A stretch of DNA of 6,696 nt from JBHGAV01 sp041946685 (GTDB taxonomy: Bacteria; Acidobacteriota; Terriglobia; Bryobacterales; Bryobacteraceae): the NCBI GenBank assembly GCA_041946685.1, contig JBHGAV010000107.1, positions 1 through 6,696 of the forward strand, read 5' to 3'. Below the pieces are notes generated by a model. That model was not told where the DNA came from, ran no database searches, and saw only the letters and a program-made list of their open reading frames with translations. Positions 1 to 6,041 of the stretch are shown here, in pieces. Both the position numbers and the translations under genes were made by a program. Within the stretch, counting starts at the first letter, position 1, and each line of letters starts with the position of its first letter.

Positions 1-660
1 GCCGCCTCTGCCTACGTAAAGGAGGGCTATTCCAATATCCGGGTCGGCATGTTTCTGGAGATCGCCACAAGCGTTGGGGCGCTGGTTGGAGCATTCCTCG
101 CTTCGATCATCTCGACGCAGATCATCGGCGTCGTGTTTGGGATCGTCTTGCTGCATGCCGCATACCACTCTATGAGGGCACGGGCTGAGCAACCGTGCGA
201 TGAAGACGGCCCTGGAGACCGGCTGGCGACCTTCCTGAAGATGCATGGCGCCTACCCGACGCCGGAGGGCGAGCGGCGTTATTGCGTGCGCGCTGTGCCG
301 CTGGGCTTCAGCCTGATGTTCGGAGCCGGCACGTTGTCAGGCTTGCTCGGCATAGGCTCGGGGGCGCTGAAGGTGATTGCCATGGACCAGGCCATGCGGC
401 TTCCCTTCAAAGTCTCGAGCACAACCAGCAACTTCATGATCGGCGTGACCGCCGCGGCCAGCGCCGGCGTCTACCTCAGCCGCGGTTACATCGATCCGGG
501 CCTCGCGATGCCCGTAGTTCTCGGGGTGCTGGCCGGTTCATTCCTCGGTGCGAGATTTCTGGCCTCGGCCCGGACGAAGCTGCTCCGTAAAGTCTTTGCC
601 GGGGTAGTCGTGATCCTCGCCGTCGAAATGATCTACAACAGTCTGAGCGGGGGGCTCTGA
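1..660 (+). CDS. TauE/SafE (TSUP) family sulfur-compound exporter, 5' end outside window
   Basis: Integral membrane permease of the TSUP (TauE/SafE) family, whose members export sulfite, sulfoacetate or related sulfur anions. The frame is open from base 1: the residues before the first Met (AASAYVKEGYSNIRVG) fit the family and run straight into it, so the ATG at 49 is internal and the gene starts upstream. The 219 visible residues contain hydrophobic segments at about 18-38, 40-56, 100-118, 145-160, 168-188 and 196-212. The C-terminal family repeat is clear, with GLLGIGSGALKV at 114-125 followed by a Ser/Thr-rich STTSNFMIG stretch. A hydrophilic loop (about 59-95) separates the two halves. 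The stop lies one base before the DUF1634 gene, so the two are co-transcribed. TSUP genes of this type are commonly paired with DUF1634. The family is firm; the substrate is inferred from the sulfur genes next door. Confidence 0.92.
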   Translation, partial: AASAYVKEGYSNIRVGMFLEIATSVGALVGAFLASIISTQIIGVVFGIVLLHAAYHSMRARAEQPCDEDGPGDRLATFLKMHGAYPTPEGERRYCVRAVPLGFSLMFGAGTLSGLLGIGSGALKVIAMDQAMRLPFKVSSTTSNFMIGVTAAASAGVYLSRGYIDPGLAMPVVLGVLAGSFLGARFLASARTKLLRKVFAGVVVILAVEMIYNSLSGGL

Positions 661-661
661 G

Positions 662-1045
662 ATGCCGGCGGCTGACGTGTCCTGGAGCGATGAAAGAGTG
701 GAGAAGACGATGGGGAACCTCCTGCGTGCTGGCGTTGTGACCGCCGCAACCGTGGTGCTGCTTGGAGGGCTTGTCTACCTCTTTCACCACGGAACAGAGC
801 AGCCCGCCTACCAGGTGTTCCGTGGGGAACCCGCAACCCTGCGCAGCGTGCGAGGCATCGTCGCAGATGCGCTGGCGTTGCGTGGCCGGGGCATCATCCA
901 GTTGGGCTTACTGCTGCTGATCGCTACGCCCATCGCCCGGGTTGTCTTCTCGATGTACGCGTTCATGCGTCAGGCTGATCGCATTTATACCGCGGTGACG
1001 CTGATCGTGCTTTCCGTGCTGCTCTACAGCCTCGCAGGAACCTGA
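662..1045 (+). CDS. DUF1634 family small membrane protein
   Basis: A 127-residue membrane protein of the DUF1634 type, with no known biochemical activity. Three hydrophobic segments are visible at about 19-41, 79-101 and 107-126. The first is preceded by a charged leader (DERVEKTMGNLLRAGV), which is the usual start of the family. For this reason the ATG at 662 is preferred over the ATG at 710, even though 710 also has a GGAG nearby. The start is one base after the TSUP stop, with a G-rich stretch (about 649-654) as ribosome-binding site, so translation is probably coupled. The family habitually sits beside TauE/SafE permeases and is presumed to be an accessory subunit or modulator of the exporter. 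That role is inferred from context and is not shown by any motif. Confidence 0.86.
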   Translation: MPAADVSWSDERVEKTMGNLLRAGVVTAATVVLLGGLVYLFHHGTEQPAYQVFRGEPATLRSVRGIVADALALRGRGIIQLGLLLLIATPIARVVFSMYAFMRQADRIYTAVTLIVLSVLLYSLAGT

Positions 1046-1055
1046 CGAATGTTGC

Positions 1056-1082
1056 CCGCGCCACCACCAGGAAGGGGCGCGG
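1056..1082. terminator. GC-rich hairpin between convergent genes, possible bidirectional terminator
   Basis: A perfect 7-bp inverted repeat, CCGCGCC (1056-1062) and GGCGCGG (1076-1082), encloses a 13-base loop. It sits in the 41-base gap between the ends of two convergent genes, where a shared terminator is expected. Neither side has a real T-tract, so it is not a textbook intrinsic terminator. It may instead block exonucleases or cooperate with Rho. Confidence 0.4.
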
Positions 1083-1086
1083 TCCC

Positions 1087-2280
1087 TTAGCTTCCGCAGC
1101 CGCCTTGCACGCGCTTGATCGTTGTCACGGGCTTGGGCGCCGTTCGCTCGCGGATCAACGTCGCGATCTCCGGGCCGGCGCGGAGGCGGAAGCGGTACGT
1201 ATCGGCTTCCTGGGGGGACAGCCTGCCGGTGGGCAGGCTGGCATGGAGAATCGTTCGCTCGAAGCCGTCCAGCCCGCCCTCGAGAACGGCGACGTTCGCG
1301 AAGCCCAGCAGTCTGGCGAACGCCGCCGCACGGAGGCTTCCGGCCTCATCCCCGGCGAAGAAGACCTTAGTCGTGCCGGCCGGCCGCAGCGTTTCTCTGG
1401 CGGACTTCCCGGCGAGAGCATCGAACGGGAGGTTCACCGCCCCGGGCAGGCTCATCTTCGCGAACTCAGCCGCAGAGCGCACATCGACAAGCTGGTACCG
1501 GGGGTCGCGGTCCAACAGGTGGAACGCCATCTCGTCAGCGCTGATCTTGCGCACGGGGCGCCGGCTCAAAAAGATGGGGTCCGCTGACTTGGCCAGAAGC
1601 CGCGTCTTCCGGTCGGGCGCGGCGGCCAGGACCACTCCTACAACGAGCAGGAGGGCTGCCGCCGCACGGTGATACCGTACCGGGAAGGTTCTTACCGGCG
1701 ATGCGGGGTTGATTCTCCTCTCCAGTCTCCCGGTCAATGCGAAGGCGCCGATGGCGGCCGCGATCAGCAACAGCGCGAATAGTCCGGCCGGTATCCCGAG
1801 CGCCGTGTGAACCATCAACTCGCCCAAAGAGCCCGCTTTGTAGAAGCCCTGAATATAGGGATAGGCCTCGCCGAAACCGAGAACCCCCAACAGGCCGCCG
1901 AGGACGAACGCCATCCCGTCGATCCTGCCGACAGCGGCGCCGCAGAAACTCGTGCCCGGGCAGTACCCGCCGAGGACAAAGCCTATGCCCATGATGATTC
2001 CACCCGCGATGGCCGAGTGGAGAAACGTCGGGTTGACGTAGATCAGGTCCGTGTCCAGCAAGCCGAACTGGCTGAGAATCAGGACGCCGGACATGGCGGT
2101 CACGGCAGCGGTGAAGAACACGCGGAGAACCGTGAAATCGGTCCCGTAGAACAGTCCGGTCAGTTTCCGGGACGAGGAGAAACCTGCCTGCTCGAGCACG
2201 AAGCCGAAGGCGACGCCCAGCAGCAGCGCCACAATCAGGTTCATCTGGTTGCTGATGATGTCCGGTACAAGTGGTCCCAT
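1087..2280 (-). CDS. YeeE/YedE thiosulfate-transporter half fused to a cysteine-less rhodanese-like domain
   Basis: A 397-residue fusion. Residues 1-185 are a YeeE/YedE (sulfur transport, TsuA/PmpAB-like) unit with hydrophobic segments near 12-33, 51-72, 86-105, 121-137 and 156-182. Its signature GGYCPGTSFCGAAVGR (104-119) carries C107 and C113; in TsuA such cysteines line the thiosulfate path. A very basic loop (183-205) precedes a sixth segment (206-221), so the C-terminal domain is probably periplasmic (positive-inside rule). Residues about 243-345 are rhodanese-like: LVDVRSAAEF at 264-273, LPGAVNLPFDAL at 278-289 and LEGGLDGF at 333-340. The active-site loop reads VFFAGDEAGS (306-315), with Ala309 where the catalytic Cys should be. 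The only other Cys is C395 in the terminal GGCGS. The ATG at 2280 has AAGGAGG (2297-2291) ten bases upstream, overlapping the stop of the preceding gene. Last gene of the operon. The fold calls are firm; the substrate is inferred. Confidence 0.92.
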   Translation of the reverse strand: MGPLVPDIISNQMNLIVALLLGVAFGFVLEQAGFSSSRKLTGLFYGTDFTVLRVFFTAAVTAMSGVLILSQFGLLDTDLIYVNPTFLHSAIAGGIIMGIGFVLGGYCPGTSFCGAAVGRIDGMAFVLGGLLGVLGFGEAYPYIQGFYKAGSLGELMVHTALGIPAGLFALLLIAAAIGAFALTGRLERRINPASPVRTFPVRYHRAAAALLLVVGVVLAAAPDRKTRLLAKSADPIFLSRRPVRKISADEMAFHLLDRDPRYQLVDVRSAAEFAKMSLPGAVNLPFDALAGKSARETLRPAGTTKVFFAGDEAGSLRAAAFARLLGFANVAVLEGGLDGFERTILHASLPTGRLSPQEADTYRFRLRAGPEIATLIRERTAPKPVTTIKRVQGGCGS

Positions 2281-2296
2281 GACGGTTCTTCCTCCT

Positions 2297-2806
2297 TCAG
2301 ATCCAAAGTCTCCGGAAGAAGTAGGCTACGCCGTAAGCGGAGCCGAAGATGGCCAGCATGGTGATGAAACCGGCGGCCGACAGCACCGCCATTCCGCTCA
2401 GCGCTGCGCCGCTCGTGCAGCCGCGTCCCAGTTGCCCTCCTATCCCAAACAGGGCCCCTCCCGCCAGCGCCGCCACGAGGCGCCTCCGGTTGGTCGCGCG
2501 CGGCCCGCGCTCCAGCGAGAGTTTCAGACGGTCTGAAATCACTCCGGAGAGGAACGCGCCCAGGAGCACGCCGGCCACTTCGAATACCAGCCAGTCCTTG
2601 AAAGGACTCTTACCCTCGGTGCGGGCGGCTTCGTAGAACGGTCCCGAGGCGGCATGCGCCGGAGCCACCGCCCACATCGTCCCGGCGACAACGCCCTTGA
2701 CCGCTCCGCTCGCCCCCAGACCCCGCCCGCTTACGAAGATTGTAGCCAGAAGGACCAATCCGAGCAGAAAACCAGCGAAATAGGGGTTCAGGTACTTCGT
2801 GTTCAT
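2297..2806 (-). CDS. YeeE/YedE family half-transporter (complementary half)
   Basis: A 169-residue membrane protein of the YeeE/YedE sulfur-transport family. Hydrophobic segments lie at about 9-27, 31-50, 73-92, 111-125 and 138-162. The diagnostic motif GQLGRGCTSGAALSG spans 124-138, with the protein's only cysteine at C130. Single-chain transporters such as TsuA contain both a GxGCxxG-type and a CPGT-type signature. Here this protein has the first and the downstream fusion protein has the second, as in the two-gene PmpA/PmpB arrangement, so the two chains probably assemble into one transporter. The start codon overlaps the stop of the cytochrome b gene as ATGA (2806-2803), with AGAGGTG just upstream. 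Thiosulfate is the likely substrate given the neighbouring octaheme cytochrome, but selenium or other sulfur species cannot be excluded. Confidence 0.91.
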   Translation of the reverse strand: MNTKYLNPYFAGFLLGLVLLATIFVSGRGLGASGAVKGVVAGTMWAVAPAHAASGPFYEAARTEGKSPFKDWLVFEVAGVLLGAFLSGVISDRLKLSLERGPRATNRRRLVAALAGGALFGIGGQLGRGCTSGAALSGMAVLSAAGFITMLAIFGSAYGVAYFFRRLWI

Positions 2807-3462
2807 GCTTCACCTCTTAGCGCTTCGGCCGTGGATGACGGCGTCTCCTCCGGTTCGTCCAGTTCCTCGTAGCCCGTCATCATCGCCTTCAGGTTGGAAA
2901 ACAGGGTCCTGCCGGTGGTCGTGAGGTAGACATGTCCAACCACGAACGCCACCAGCATGAACGCTCCGGCGGTGTGAACCACGGCGATGGTCTGCAATCC
3001 ACCAGCCCCGAGAGCGAGTCCCTCGCGGCTCAGCGGGTAACGATAGAACATGTACAGCAGGCCCGACACCACCATCACAGGAATCACGAGGAGTTTCAAA
3101 CCCAGGTATACAAGCCTCTGCAACGGGTTCAGCTTGCTGAGCAGGGTCTTTCTCGTCGGATGCGGCGCGCCGCGAAAGATGCCGGACACGTAGTACTCGG
3201 CCTGGGCGCGCAGGAAGCGGCGTGTCGGCACGTACTGCCTCCATTCGCCGGTCGTGAAATGCCAGAAGACCGCGAACACGATGAGCACCAGCAATCCGGC
3301 CGCAGCCGCGCTGTGGTATCTCACTGCGTCCCGGTAGCCCAGAAGCTGAATCGAGCCGTGGACCTCGAATCCCGTGAGCGCCAGCAGGAGTATCAGAATC
3401 GCCTGCGTCCAGTGCCAGAAACGTTCGAAGCCTTTGTAAACGTATGATTTCCTAGAGCTCAT
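2803..3462 (-). CDS. Membrane cytochrome b (b561 / thiosulfate-reductase cytochrome b type)
   Basis: A 219-residue di-heme-type cytochrome b, expected to oxidise quinol and pass electrons to the periplasmic octaheme cytochrome encoded just upstream. Four main hydrophobic segments are visible at about 18-36, 51-70, 118-138 and 158-180. Candidate heme-ligand histidines are H17 (FWHWTQ), H50 (YHSAAA), H68 (FWHFTTGEW), H163 (VHTAGA) and H177 (GHVYL). The segment NPLQRLVYLGLKLL (112-125) and the SGLLY motif are typical of cytochrome b subunits of the PhsC / b561 / Ni-hydrogenase group. The tail from about 197 is acidic and probably cytoplasmic. A longer in-frame start at 3645 exists, but it would add 61 low-complexity Arg/Gly residues overlapping the previous gene. 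The ATG at 3462 has a strong GGAGGAGGG-like site and an ATGA overlap with the preceding stop, so it is the preferred start. No PhsA- or PhsB-type subunit is present. Confidence 0.9.
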   Translation of the reverse strand: MSSRKSYVYKGFERFWHWTQAILILLLALTGFEVHGSIQLLGYRDAVRYHSAAAAGLLVLIVFAVFWHFTTGEWRQYVPTRRFLRAQAEYYVSGIFRGAPHPTRKTLLSKLNPLQRLVYLGLKLLVIPVMVVSGLLYMFYRYPLSREGLALGAGGLQTIAVVHTAGAFMLVAFVVGHVYLTTTGRTLFSNLKAMMTGYEELDEPEETPSSTAEALRGEA

Positions 3463-5018
3463 GCGCTCACCCTCCTCCTGCGTCCCAGCGTGCGGGCCAC
3501 CGCGTGCAGCAAGGCGCCCGCAACAGCGCCGCCCACCACGAGGGCGCCCAGACCGTCCACCAGGCCGCTGCGATCCCGGCCTGGCATGTAGAACCCCGTC
3601 AGCCCGGCAAGGCGCGAGTTCGTGCGCGTGTGACACTCCGCGCACGCCACCGATTTCTCCTTTGGCGCGACCATGTGGTTTAGCGGCCAGTACATCACCG
3701 TGTCCACAAACTCATACTTGCCGCTGTAGGGCAGGCCGGCGGTCTTCATGCCTTCCTGCGCGGCCCGGTCCCAATCGAAGTCCTTCCAGAAGCCGCCCTC
3801 TCCTTTCTGCTCCGCGTACAGCTTGGGCTGGATCATCATGTTCGTGCCGGGGTCGTAGATCTGCCGCCCACGATGGATCTTCACCGGGACTATTTTGGAT
3901 TCAGGGTCCGTGTACGATCCGCCCAGCCTGTTCAGCGGGACTGGCCGCGCCGCAGGGACTGCGTCTCCCAGCAGGTAGTGCTCCGCCGTTCCGTTGAACC
4001 AGACGTAGTCCGGCTTGACGTTCCTGGCCCAGGTAAAAGAGCCCTTGATCGAGAGATAGGCTGCTTCTCCGTCCGAGTTCTTGATCTCAAACGGCTGGCC
4101 GTCCTTGAGCCGGCCCGCCGTCGACCAGTCCCAGGCCATCTTGGTCGCGTTGACCTTCGCGTACTCGGGAATGTGGCAGGTCTGGCAAGCCACCTTCGCG
4201 GTGTGCTCGTTGAGGATGCCATCCGGGTGCGGTGCGGCGCCGTGGCATTGTTCGCAGGTCGCGCGGTCGCGGTTCATGGAGGAGACCGTGTACAACTTGC
4301 CCCGGATCTTGTGGTTCTGGGTGGTGTGGCAGGTGGCGCACTCGAGGTTTCCGCCGTCCGTGCCCATGTGTACGTCGACCTGGCGGTTGGTGCTGAGGAG
4401 AGCCTGCTCGAGGTCTCCGTGTTTGACGTTGTTGCCGCCGCCGCCCGAGAAATGGCAGTAGCCGCAGTTGGACCGCCGCGGCCGGCTGACCTGCTGCGCC
4501 ACTTTCCTCAGGTCGACCGACGGAGGTGGTCCGCCCCCATTGGTCTTCGAGTACGTGTCGCTCCCGTCGTGGCAGACCAGGCAATCGATGTTCCGGGGGT
4601 CGTTGAAATCGAAGTTCCCGGTGGTGTACCCGTAGCCTGAATGGCACTGGTCGCAACCCTTGAGGTTGCTGGTCACCCCGATGCAGAAGTTATTGATAAC
4701 GTTATTCTTGCCGACCGACCGGACACCACGCCCGGTGATGTACTCCGCCTGGGACCAGTTCCAGTGGGGGGAGTTCAGTACTTCTTTATGACGCTCGTTA
4801 TGGCAGGAGATACAGGACGCCGTGACTTGCTGCGCCGTGGCGAACGGCTTCTGCAACGCAAGCAGCTTCGAGTGATCCACGCTCCGCGTCCGCTTCTTCT
4901 CGTAGCGGACCTTCAGCTCACGGACCGCCTCGGCGCCGGTCTGTTTCTGCTTGAGGCCGCCGGCTACCACGACAGCAAAAACGGCGATGGTAACCAGGAC
5001 CAAAGGGATCATCCGCAT
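3459..5018 (-). CDS. Octaheme c-type cytochrome, tetrathionate reductase family (OTR-like)
   Basis: A 519-residue multiheme cytochrome with exactly eight CxxCH sites, starting at C69, C122, C146, C185, C227, C255, C278 and C459. Seven are clustered, followed by a 176-residue gap before the eighth, which is the layout of octaheme tetrathionate reductase. The Shewanella enzyme reduces tetrathionate, and also nitrite and hydroxylamine, in the periplasm. A non-heme Cys (C112 in NNFCIG) and a lysine in NNVKHGDLE (K199) lie where that family has its active-site Cys and its Lys ligand to the catalytic heme; this equivalence is from memory. The N terminus (5-22) is an uncleaved-looking membrane anchor or signal, and a second hydrophobic helix (487-507) precedes RRRR, suggesting anchoring at both ends. 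The ATG at 5018 has AAGGAG eight bases upstream (5032-5027); an ATG two codons later is a worse fit. First gene of the operon, overlapping the cytochrome b start by four bases. The physiological substrate and direction are inferred. Confidence 0.92.
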   Translation of the reverse strand: MRMIPLVLVTIAVFAVVVAGGLKQKQTGAEAVRELKVRYEKKRTRSVDHSKLLALQKPFATAQQVTASCISCHNERHKEVLNSPHWNWSQAEYITGRGVRSVGKNNVINNFCIGVTSNLKGCDQCHSGYGYTTGNFDFNDPRNIDCLVCHDGSDTYSKTNGGGPPPSVDLRKVAQQVSRPRRSNCGYCHFSGGGGNNVKHGDLEQALLSTNRQVDVHMGTDGGNLECATCHTTQNHKIRGKLYTVSSMNRDRATCEQCHGAAPHPDGILNEHTAKVACQTCHIPEYAKVNATKMAWDWSTAGRLKDGQPFEIKNSDGEAAYLSIKGSFTWARNVKPDYVWFNGTAEHYLLGDAVPAARPVPLNRLGGSYTDPESKIVPVKIHRGRQIYDPGTNMMIQPKLYAEQKGEGGFWKDFDWDRAAQEGMKTAGLPYSGKYEFVDTVMYWPLNHMVAPKEKSVACAECHTRTNSRLAGLTGFYMPGRDRSGLVDGLGALVVGGAVAGALLHAVARTLGRRRRVSA

Positions 5019-5273
5019 AGAGGGCTCTCCTTGGCCTTGCAGGCAGCGGGGCGCCAGATGCCCGCCCCAACCCCGCCTGGTGAAGCCATTCCAGATATTC
5101 CAAGTTCTCCGTACTACCGGCTCCAGTCCGTAAATCCCGCAAATTCGGACTCTAATACCTTCAGATCCAGTTTCCCTGCACCGGTGACAAGTTGTGGGCC
5201 GCTCTGTGCCGATTTGTCCTTGGCGAGAAGCAAACGCCTTTCAAAAGCAACGAGTTATGGGCGTTTTCACCAC
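5019..5273. other. Upstream region of the sulfur operon, probable minus-strand promoter
   Basis: A 255-base stretch with no credible gene. It must hold the promoter and leader of the minus-strand operon. A strong Shine-Dalgarno (AAGGAG, 5032-5027) ends the leader. The best minus-strand -10-like hexamer I see is TATTAG (5157-5152), but no matching -35 lies 16-18 bases upstream, so the promoter may depend on an activator or an alternative sigma factor. No GG-N10-GC sigma-54 pattern was found. A 7-bp inverted repeat, AAACGCC (5232-5238) and GGCGTTT (5260-5266), lies at the edge next to the protease remnant. Confidence 0.4.
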
Positions 5274-5735
5274 CTCCAGCTCAACGGCAAGCCGGTTTCG
5301 GACGCCAATAGCCTACGGATGAACATCTCGATGATGCCCCCCGACTCGAGCGTCAACCTCAAGGTTCTGCGCAACGGCGGCACACGCGAACTGACGGTTA
5401 AGCTTGGCGAGCTCGCACCGCCAAAGGGTGAACGGGCGAGTGCAGAGACGCCAAAGGCCGGGAGCGGGCTGGAAGGAGTCGCTGTCGAGAACCTGACTCC
5501 GCAAGTCGCGCGGCGACTCGGCTTGCCAGCCAGCGCGCAAGGTGTCGTCGTGACCGATATCAGTCCGGCGAGCCCGGTCGCCGGCTCGGGCCTGCGCGAG
5601 GGCGACGTGATTCAGGAAGTGAATCGCAAGCCCGTCAGGAATCTGTCGGACTACCAGCAAGTCACGCGCGACGCTGGAAAAGAGCCTCTTCTTCTAGTGA
5701 ACCGTCACGGCAACACGTTCTTCGTGGCAGCTTGA
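5274..5735 (+). pseudogene. 3' remnant of a DegP/HtrA-type serine protease (end of PDZ1 plus PDZ2)
   Basis: About 153 codons match the C-terminal part of periplasmic Do-family (DegP/HtrA) proteases. The first part is the tail of PDZ1, beginning LQLNGKPVSDANSLRMNIS. Then come a Pro/Ala-rich linker and a complete PDZ2, with GVVVTDISPASPVAGSGL, GDVIQEVNRKPV and a C-terminal LLLVNRHGNTFF. The protease domain with its His-Asp-Ser triad and the first half of PDZ1, including the carboxylate-binding loop, are missing. Similarity ends abruptly near 5274. The frame stays open upstream as far as an ATG at 4641, but that part is the antisense of the octaheme cytochrome gene and resembles nothing, so it is chance openness. 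No start codon with a ribosome-binding site lies at the junction. What remains has no frameshift or internal stop, so the truncation may be recent. An expressed short PDZ protein from a non-ATG start is possible but unlikely. Confidence 0.83.
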
Positions 5736-5774
5736 CAAGTTCGTTTGAGAGCACCGAACGCTTGCCTTGAGAAC

Positions 5775-5808
5775 ACCGGCCCCGGCTGGCTCGAAAACCG
5801 GGGCCGGT
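5775..5808 (+). terminator. 11-bp GC hairpin downstream of the protease remnant, terminator-like
   Basis: A perfect 11-bp inverted repeat, ACCGGCCCCGG (5775-5785) and CCGGGGCCGGT (5798-5808), with a 12-base loop, 39 bases after the stop of the DegP-like fragment. The position and stability suit the transcription terminator of the former protease gene. No T-run follows on either strand, so a canonical Rho-independent terminator is not demonstrated. Confidence 0.5.
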
Positions 5809-6010
5809 CCGGTTCCTGGGCATGCCTTGACGTCCCCTCATGGAGCGCCGGCGCGTGAAGCCGAGCCCCTCCGCGAATCCGGATCCTGCGGTTCTCACTG
5901 CCGTCTGGCGCCGCGTGTGCTGCCGGACTGATGCACGTCCCTCTCACCGCGGGAAGGCGGTTTTCGCCATTCCTGTAAGCTTCTCGGAACCATGCTTCTT
6001 CCCGGCCGCT

Positions 6011-6019
6011 TGTTATGAT
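6011..6019 (+). promoter_or_regulatory. Extended -10 promoter candidate for the DUF1003 gene
   Basis: TGTTATGAT combines a TGn extension (6011-6013) with the hexamer TATGAT (6014-6019), one mismatch from the sigma-70 consensus. There is no good -35 hexamer, which extended -10 promoters can tolerate. Initiation near 6026 would leave a leader of about 16 bases containing the AGGAAGG ribosome-binding site. It would also exclude the two ATG codons that lie inside this element as starts. Confidence 0.42.
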
Positions 6020-6041
6020 GGCTCACACTAGGAAGGCCAGT

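Larger units (their letters stand above)
5736..6041. other. Non-coding stretch between protease remnant and DUF1003 gene
   Basis: About 300 bases with no supportable gene. Short open frames on both strands here are Arg/Pro/Ser-rich shadows without ribosome-binding sites. The region holds a strong GC hairpin near its start and an extended -10 promoter candidate at its end. A small GGCG-GTTTT-CGCC inverted repeat (about 5957-5969) is too short to interpret. Confidence 0.5.

Noticed and set aside
1807..2364. 185-residue plus-strand open frame opposite the YeeE genes
   Set aside because: Its composition (Glu/Ala/Arg/Gln rich) is what antisense of transmembrane coding gives, and it spans the boundary of two well-supported genes.
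3463..3645. 61-residue N-terminal extension of the cytochrome b
   Set aside because: The extension is Arg/Gly-rich, lies inside the octaheme cytochrome coding region in another frame and lacks cytochrome b features. The ATGA overlap and strong Shine-Dalgarno support the start at 3462.
3873..4640. 255-residue plus-strand open frame opposite the octaheme cytochrome
   Set aside because: It is a Val/Arg-rich shadow of the eight-heme gene on the other strand, with no recognisable domain or ribosome-binding site.
2294..5169. 12-base direct repeat CCTTCAGATCCA at 2294-2305 and 5158-5169
   Set aside because: A 12-base match is expected about once by chance in a window of this size, and the copies have no matching flanks, so there is no reason to treat them as attachment sites.
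4641..5273. Open frame on the plus strand that would give the PDZ fragment a 364-residue protein starting at 4641
   Set aside because: It is antisense to the heme-motif-rich end of the octaheme cytochrome gene, has no family resemblance before about 5274 and no ribosome-binding site. Long antisense frames are common at this GC content.
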